Shown one piece after another: positions 31,099 to 34,282 of a stretch of DNA of 34,282 bases (position 1 is the first letter of the stretch; every line of letters begins with the position of its first letter). The notes under the pieces are model-generated. The model made no database searches. It saw only the letters and a list, made by a program, of their open reading frames with translations, and had not been told where the DNA came from. Where the stretch lies: assembly GCA_018399135.1 (NCBI GenBank), contig JAGYPB010000030.1, positions 1 to 34,282 of the forward strand. Reading direction: 5' to 3'. Source of the stretch: Deltaproteobacteria bacterium. Lineage in GTDB: Bacteria; Desulfobacterota; Desulfuromonadia; Desulfuromonadales; Geopsychrobacteraceae. Both the position numbers and the translations under genes were made by a program.

Positions 31099-31931
31099 TG
31101 GTTGTGCTCCACATTGGCGACAATGTCTTCCAGCTTTGCCGCTCTGACGGTATAGGGTTCGATGTCTTTACGGTCAATCAAGCTACGATTAATCTCTTCC
31201 TGTGAAGTAAAGAGCCGGAAATCACGCTGACCGTTGCTGTCGGTCGTTTCCAGAACAAAACTCCCTGCTGTTGTAATCAGATTTTGCGGTGTGTCTTCAT
31301 GGATGATGCGCCCTTTGGACATGATCGCGACCCGGTCACACAGAGATTCCGCTTCGTCGGTATAGTGGGTCGTCAGCAGGATGGCGGTACCCTGGCGGCG
31401 AATCCGGGTTATGAGGTTCCAGATGTCACGGCGGAATGACGGGTCGAGTCCCAGGGTCGGTTCATCGAGAAGGATCAATTCCGGTTGGGTCAGCATCACT
31501 CTGGCAATCATGACCCGGCGTTTCTGCCCGCCGGACAACTTTTCTACCGGTACGCGGGCTTTGTCGGCAATACCGAATTCGGCGATGATCCTGTCGATGG
31601 CCGCGCGCGGAGTCGCTACCCGATGCAGTGAGGCGTAAACGCGCAGGTTATCGACAACCGATAACTCACCATCCAGGTTGTTCTCCTGCGGTACCACGGC
31701 AAAAGCAGAGCGTGCCTGGCGCGCCTGGGCGCGGATATCGAAACCTTTGATGACAACGGAGCCCGAGTCGGGGTGGGTCAGGGTGGAGATCATTTTGATG
31801 ACCGTGGTCTTGCCGGCACCGTTGGGGCCGAGCAGGCCGAAGACTTCCCCGACGTCAATCCGCAGGCTGACATTGTCGGCGGCTTGAACGCGGCGATAGG
31901 ACTTGCTCAGGTTTTCTGCGACAAGGATCAA
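31095..31931 (-). CDS. ABC exporter ATP-binding protein (DrrA/CcmA type)
   Basis: 278 residues. Walker A is GPNGAGKTT, the signature LSGGQKRRVMIARVM and Walker B LILLDEPTLGLD, with the switch His in TTHYTDEAESL. The C-terminal 60 residues form the regulatory tail common in ABC-2 exporters. It powers the permease encoded downstream. Starts and stops overlap by 4 nt on both sides, placing it between the importer ATPase and the export permease in one operon. Confidence 0.92.
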   Translation of the reverse strand: MILVAENLSKSYRRVQAADNVSLRIDVGEVFGLLGPNGAGKTTVIKMISTLTHPDSGSVVIKGFDIRAQARQARSAFAVVPQENNLDGELSVVDNLRVYASLHRVATPRAAIDRIIAEFGIADKARVPVEKLSGGQKRRVMIARVMLTQPELILLDEPTLGLDPSFRRDIWNLITRIRRQGTAILLTTHYTDEAESLCDRVAIMSKGRIIHEDTPQNLITTAGSFVLETTDSNGQRDFRLFTSQEEINRSLIDRKDIEPYTVRAAKLEDIVANVEHNH

Positions 31932-32722
31932 TGTCGGACTCCCAGGGGGATCGCCACGGTTTTGCTGATGCCGTCTTCACTGATGCGGAGTACTTTGGAG
32001 CGGATGTTGAAAACTTCGCTGATTGTTTCCGTATTCAGCACCCTTTCCGGATCGCCGTCCGCGACCATGATCCCATCTTTGAGGGCGATGATGCGGTGAC
32101 TGAATGAGGCGGCCAGATTGAGATCGTGAAGGACCATGATCACCGTCAGGTTGTGATCCCGGTTGAGACCCTGCAACAGCTCCAGCACTTCAAACTGGTG
32201 ATGAATGTCCAGATAAGTGGTCGGTTCATCCAGCAACAGGATCTCCGGTTTCTGCGCCAGGGCCATGGCGATCCAGGCGCGCTGGCGTTCGCCGCCGGAG
32301 AGTTGACCAATACGTTTGAAGCGCTTATCTGCCAGTCCGGTAGCTTCAATCGCCCAGCTTACCGCCTCCTGATCCTCCTTGGAAAAGTTGTTAAAAAACC
32401 CATGGTGCGGTGTTCTGCCGTAAGCCACCAGACAATGAACCGGCAAATCCATCGGCGCCGTTGGTGACTGCGGAAGAATTCCCAGGCGTTTGGCAACCGC
32501 CCGATCTTCCATGGCAAAAATGTCGCTGTTTTCCAGCAGGATCGCACCGGAGTAGGGTTTCAGCAGGCGCCCGGCGGCTTTGAGCAGGGTTGATTTGCCC
32601 GAGCCGTTGGGGCCGATGATGGTGCTGATTCGCCCCTTGTCGAAGGTCAGGGAAATGGTCTTGATGACATCTTGACCAGCGTAGCCGACACGCAGGGAAG
32701 CGACGCGGAAATAGCTCATCAC
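31928..32722 (-). CDS. ABC importer ATP-binding protein, FecE/FepC/BtuD type
   Basis: 264 residues. Walker A is GPNGSGKST, the signature LSGGERQRAWIAMAL and Walker B ILLLDEPTTYLDI, with MVLHDLNLAASF holding the switch His. The family serves iron-siderophore, haem and cobalamin uptake. The sequence alone does not tell which. It overlaps the permease gene upstream and the exporter ATPase gene downstream by 4 nt each. Confidence 0.92.
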   Translation of the reverse strand: MMSYFRVASLRVGYAGQDVIKTISLTFDKGRISTIIGPNGSGKSTLLKAAGRLLKPYSGAILLENSDIFAMEDRAVAKRLGILPQSPTAPMDLPVHCLVAYGRTPHHGFFNNFSKEDQEAVSWAIEATGLADKRFKRIGQLSGGERQRAWIAMALAQKPEILLLDEPTTYLDIHHQFEVLELLQGLNRDHNLTVIMVLHDLNLAASFSHRIIALKDGIMVADGDPERVLNTETISEVFNIRSKVLRISEDGISKTVAIPLGVRH

Positions 32723-33723
32723 TTGATCCCTCTGGCCAGCAGGTAGAGAAAGAAGGGGGCACCGACAAAGGCCATGATAATCCCTACCGGTAACTCATAG
32801 GGGCTGAACAGGGTGCGGGCAATCGTATCGGCAAAAATGACCGTCACCGCGCCGAAGGCAGCGCTGAAGGGAATCAGAAAACGATTGTTGGAGCCGATCA
32901 GTAAGCGGGTGATGTGGGGGATAATCAAACCGACAAAGCCGAGCAGCCCAACCGCCGCGACCGCCGAAGCCGCCAGCAGCGCCGCCAGCAAGGTCAACAG
33001 AAACTTGACCCGTTCTACCGGCAGGCCGAGTCCTCTGGCAATGTCATCTCCCAACGCCAGGATGTTCAGGTAGCGGGAACCGATGATGGCGCCGACCAGA
33101 CCGATAAGGGAATAGGGGAGCACCATGTACAGATGATTCCAGCTTTTGCCGATCAGGGCCCCAGCCATCCAGTTGACCGTACCCTGAACCCGGTCACTGT
33201 AAAGAACCGTGAGGGTTGACATAAAGGCACCGAGAAAGGCCGACAGGGCAACTCCCGCCAGAACCAGGCGCAGGGTATGGGCGCCGCCATCATAGGCAAT
33301 AAAGTAGATAATCAGCGCGGCGCAAATAGCTCCGATAAAAGCCGCCGGTGGAATCAGCGCCGAGTACGCCGGGAATAAAATCATGACCACCATGGCAGCC
33401 AGCCCGGCCCCTGCGGAAATGCCGATTATGCCGGGGTCGGCGAGGGGGTTCTTCAGAACCGACTGCAGAATCGCCCCGGATAATGCCAGGTTGATGCCGA
33501 CCAATCCACCGACCAGAACCCGCGGCAGGCGGATGTTCATGACAACCTGATAAAACCCTTCGTTAATATCCGGATCAACAAAGACCAGCACCAGATCCCA
33601 CAGGGGGATGTCGACCGAACCCTTGGCGATGCTCAAAACCAGTCCGCCGACCAGCAACAACGCACCGCAAAGCGCGGTCAGCCGGCGCTTCTTATGTTCG
33701 GGGTCAACCAGCAGCGTCTTCAC
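32719..33723 (-). CDS. FecCD-family importer permease
   Basis: 334 residues with about nine to ten transmembrane helices. RLPRVLVGGLVGINLALSGAILQSVLKNPLADPGIIGISAGAG is the conserved head of the family, and GFVGLIIPHITRLLIG is the cytoplasmic loop that contacts the ATPase. Two copies form the channel for iron-siderophore, haem or corrinoid. The start overlaps the binding-protein gene by 4 nt. Confidence 0.94.
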   Translation of the reverse strand: MKTLLVDPEHKKRRLTALCGALLLVGGLVLSIAKGSVDIPLWDLVLVFVDPDINEGFYQVVMNIRLPRVLVGGLVGINLALSGAILQSVLKNPLADPGIIGISAGAGLAAMVVMILFPAYSALIPPAAFIGAICAALIIYFIAYDGGAHTLRLVLAGVALSAFLGAFMSTLTVLYSDRVQGTVNWMAGALIGKSWNHLYMVLPYSLIGLVGAIIGSRYLNILALGDDIARGLGLPVERVKFLLTLLAALLAASAVAAVGLLGFVGLIIPHITRLLIGSNNRFLIPFSAAFGAVTVIFADTIARTLFSPYELPVGIIMAFVGAPFFLYLLARGIK

Positions 33724-34282
33724 TTATAGAGCTCCGGATAGATCAGCGAGGACAGTTCGAGCACTGCCGTACCGAGACGGACTGTCGGATTGATTCCATA
33801 AGTGTCAAAGGGGAGGTTGTAGACCCGTTGTTCTTTTACCGCCTGCAAGGTATTCCAGGCCGGTAGTTTGCTCAGCAGATCAGAGCCCTCGATGGTTGTG
33901 GCATTGTTGTGAGTAATGACCAGAATCATATCCGGATTGGCCATGGTGACATATTCCAGGCTGATGGGCGCAAAGCCGTTCATCATGCCGTTGCCCCCGG
34001 CGGCGTTCTTTGGTGCAACGTTGATTCCCCCGGCAAGTTCTGTCATTTCACCGATAAAACTTGTCGGCAGGGCCATGTTGAAACTTTCGGGGGTGCCGTA
34101 GACCACAAGAACCCTGCGCGAGCCTGGCCCAACACGTTTTTGTGCTGTGTTGATGGCGGCGTTGATATCATTCATTCGGGTTGCCGCCTGCTTCGGATTT
34201 CCGGTGATCATGCCGAAGGTTTCCATCTTGTCGATCAGATCATTCCGGTTCTGGACATTAAAGACCGCCAGCGGGATCCCCG
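33720..34282 (-). CDS. Periplasmic substrate-binding protein (FecB/BtuF type), N terminus outside the window
   Basis: The C-terminal 187 residues are seen; the frame is open to the window end (GIPLAVFNVQNRNDLIDKM precedes ATG 34226, so that ATG is internal). VLVVYGTPESFNMALPTSFIGEMTELAGGINVA and MANPDMILVITHNNAT are typical of the class III periplasmic binding fold used for iron chelates, haem and cobalamin. The part that would show a signal peptide or lipobox is missing. It heads the six-gene transport operon. Confidence 0.88.
   Translation of the reverse strand, partial: GIPLAVFNVQNRNDLIDKMETFGMITGNPKQAATRMNDINAAINTAQKRVGPGSRRVLVVYGTPESFNMALPTSFIGEMTELAGGINVAPKNAAGGNGMMNGFAPISLEYVTMANPDMILVITHNNATTIEGSDLLSKLPAWNTLQAVKEQRVYNLPFDTYGINPTVRLGTAVLELSSLIYPELYK

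Noticed and set aside
1..34282. tRNA or rRNA genes, CRISPR arrays, transposases, prophage genes, riboswitches
   Set aside because: None was recognised by reading both strands. No covariance-model search could be run, so small RNAs cannot be excluded.

Overview
The window looks like chromosome of an anaerobic or facultative Desulfuromonadales-type deltaproteobacterium (Geobacter/Pelobacter/Desulfuromonas relatives). The evidence is a class III (oxygen-sensitive) ribonucleotide reductase, a small multihaem-type cytochrome c, anaerobic cobalamin genes of the CbiE/CbiT type, PocR-like sensory sequence and a heavy investment in iron handling. The placement is inferred from gene content only. No rRNA, tRNA, CRISPR array, transposase or phage gene was seen.

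Layout. (1) 1-2.8 kb: a PAS-PAS histidine kinase convergent with a two-gene iron/oxidative-stress pair (ferritin, then a rubrerythrin-like protein). A bidirectional hairpin terminator lies between them. (2) 2.9-6.6 kb: engB, a histidine phosphatase (CobC-like), cbiE, a badly frameshifted cbiT pseudogene and a tRNA-dihydrouridine synthase. (3) 6.6-9.8 kb: a class III RNR operon behind a tandem NrdR box. NrdD is split: the large subunit stops inside the zinc-knuckle region, and the glycyl-radical domain is a separate 48-codon gene with its own Shine-Dalgarno. A copy of a dispersed palindromic repeat sits in the gap. nrdG follows. (4) 9.9-15.5 kb: mixed housekeeping genes: dihaem cytochrome, membrane protein, murI, a GerMN protein, a conserved hypothetical, an Rrf2/membrane/nuclease operon, a PocR-domain remnant and a CvfB-like RNA-binding protein. 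(5) 15.6-21.5 kb: an MFS exporter and a MacA-MacB-TolC-type tripartite efflux operon. (6) 21.6-29.7 kb: a metal gene cluster on the minus strand. It has two P1B-type ATPases with HMA_2-like N termini, a free HMA_2-like protein, four small Gly-rich, His-rich or membrane proteins, a tandem-FeoA protein and, at the end, a DmeF-type cation diffusion facilitator. One ATPase has the SCA membrane motif of the P1B-6 type, so the set is a strong candidate for a ferrosome (fez-type) iron-storage-organelle cluster. Its promoter has a perfect 26-bp TGTGA-N6-TCACA palindrome centred at -41.5 from a predicted start. (7) 29.8-34.3 kb: a tightly overlapping operon joining a FecB/FecCD/FecE-type importer to an ABC-2 exporter and a flavodoxin. 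It is cut by the window end.

Iron runs through the window: ferritin and a rubrerythrin-like protein at one end, a putative iron organelle and a chelate importer at the other. At least six copies of a palindromic intergenic repeat of about 60 bp are scattered through the first 17 kb, and none was seen in the metal region. The most notable items are the candidate ferrosome operon with one probably non-cycling ATPase, the split NrdD with a repeat at the break, and the import/export/flavodoxin operon.
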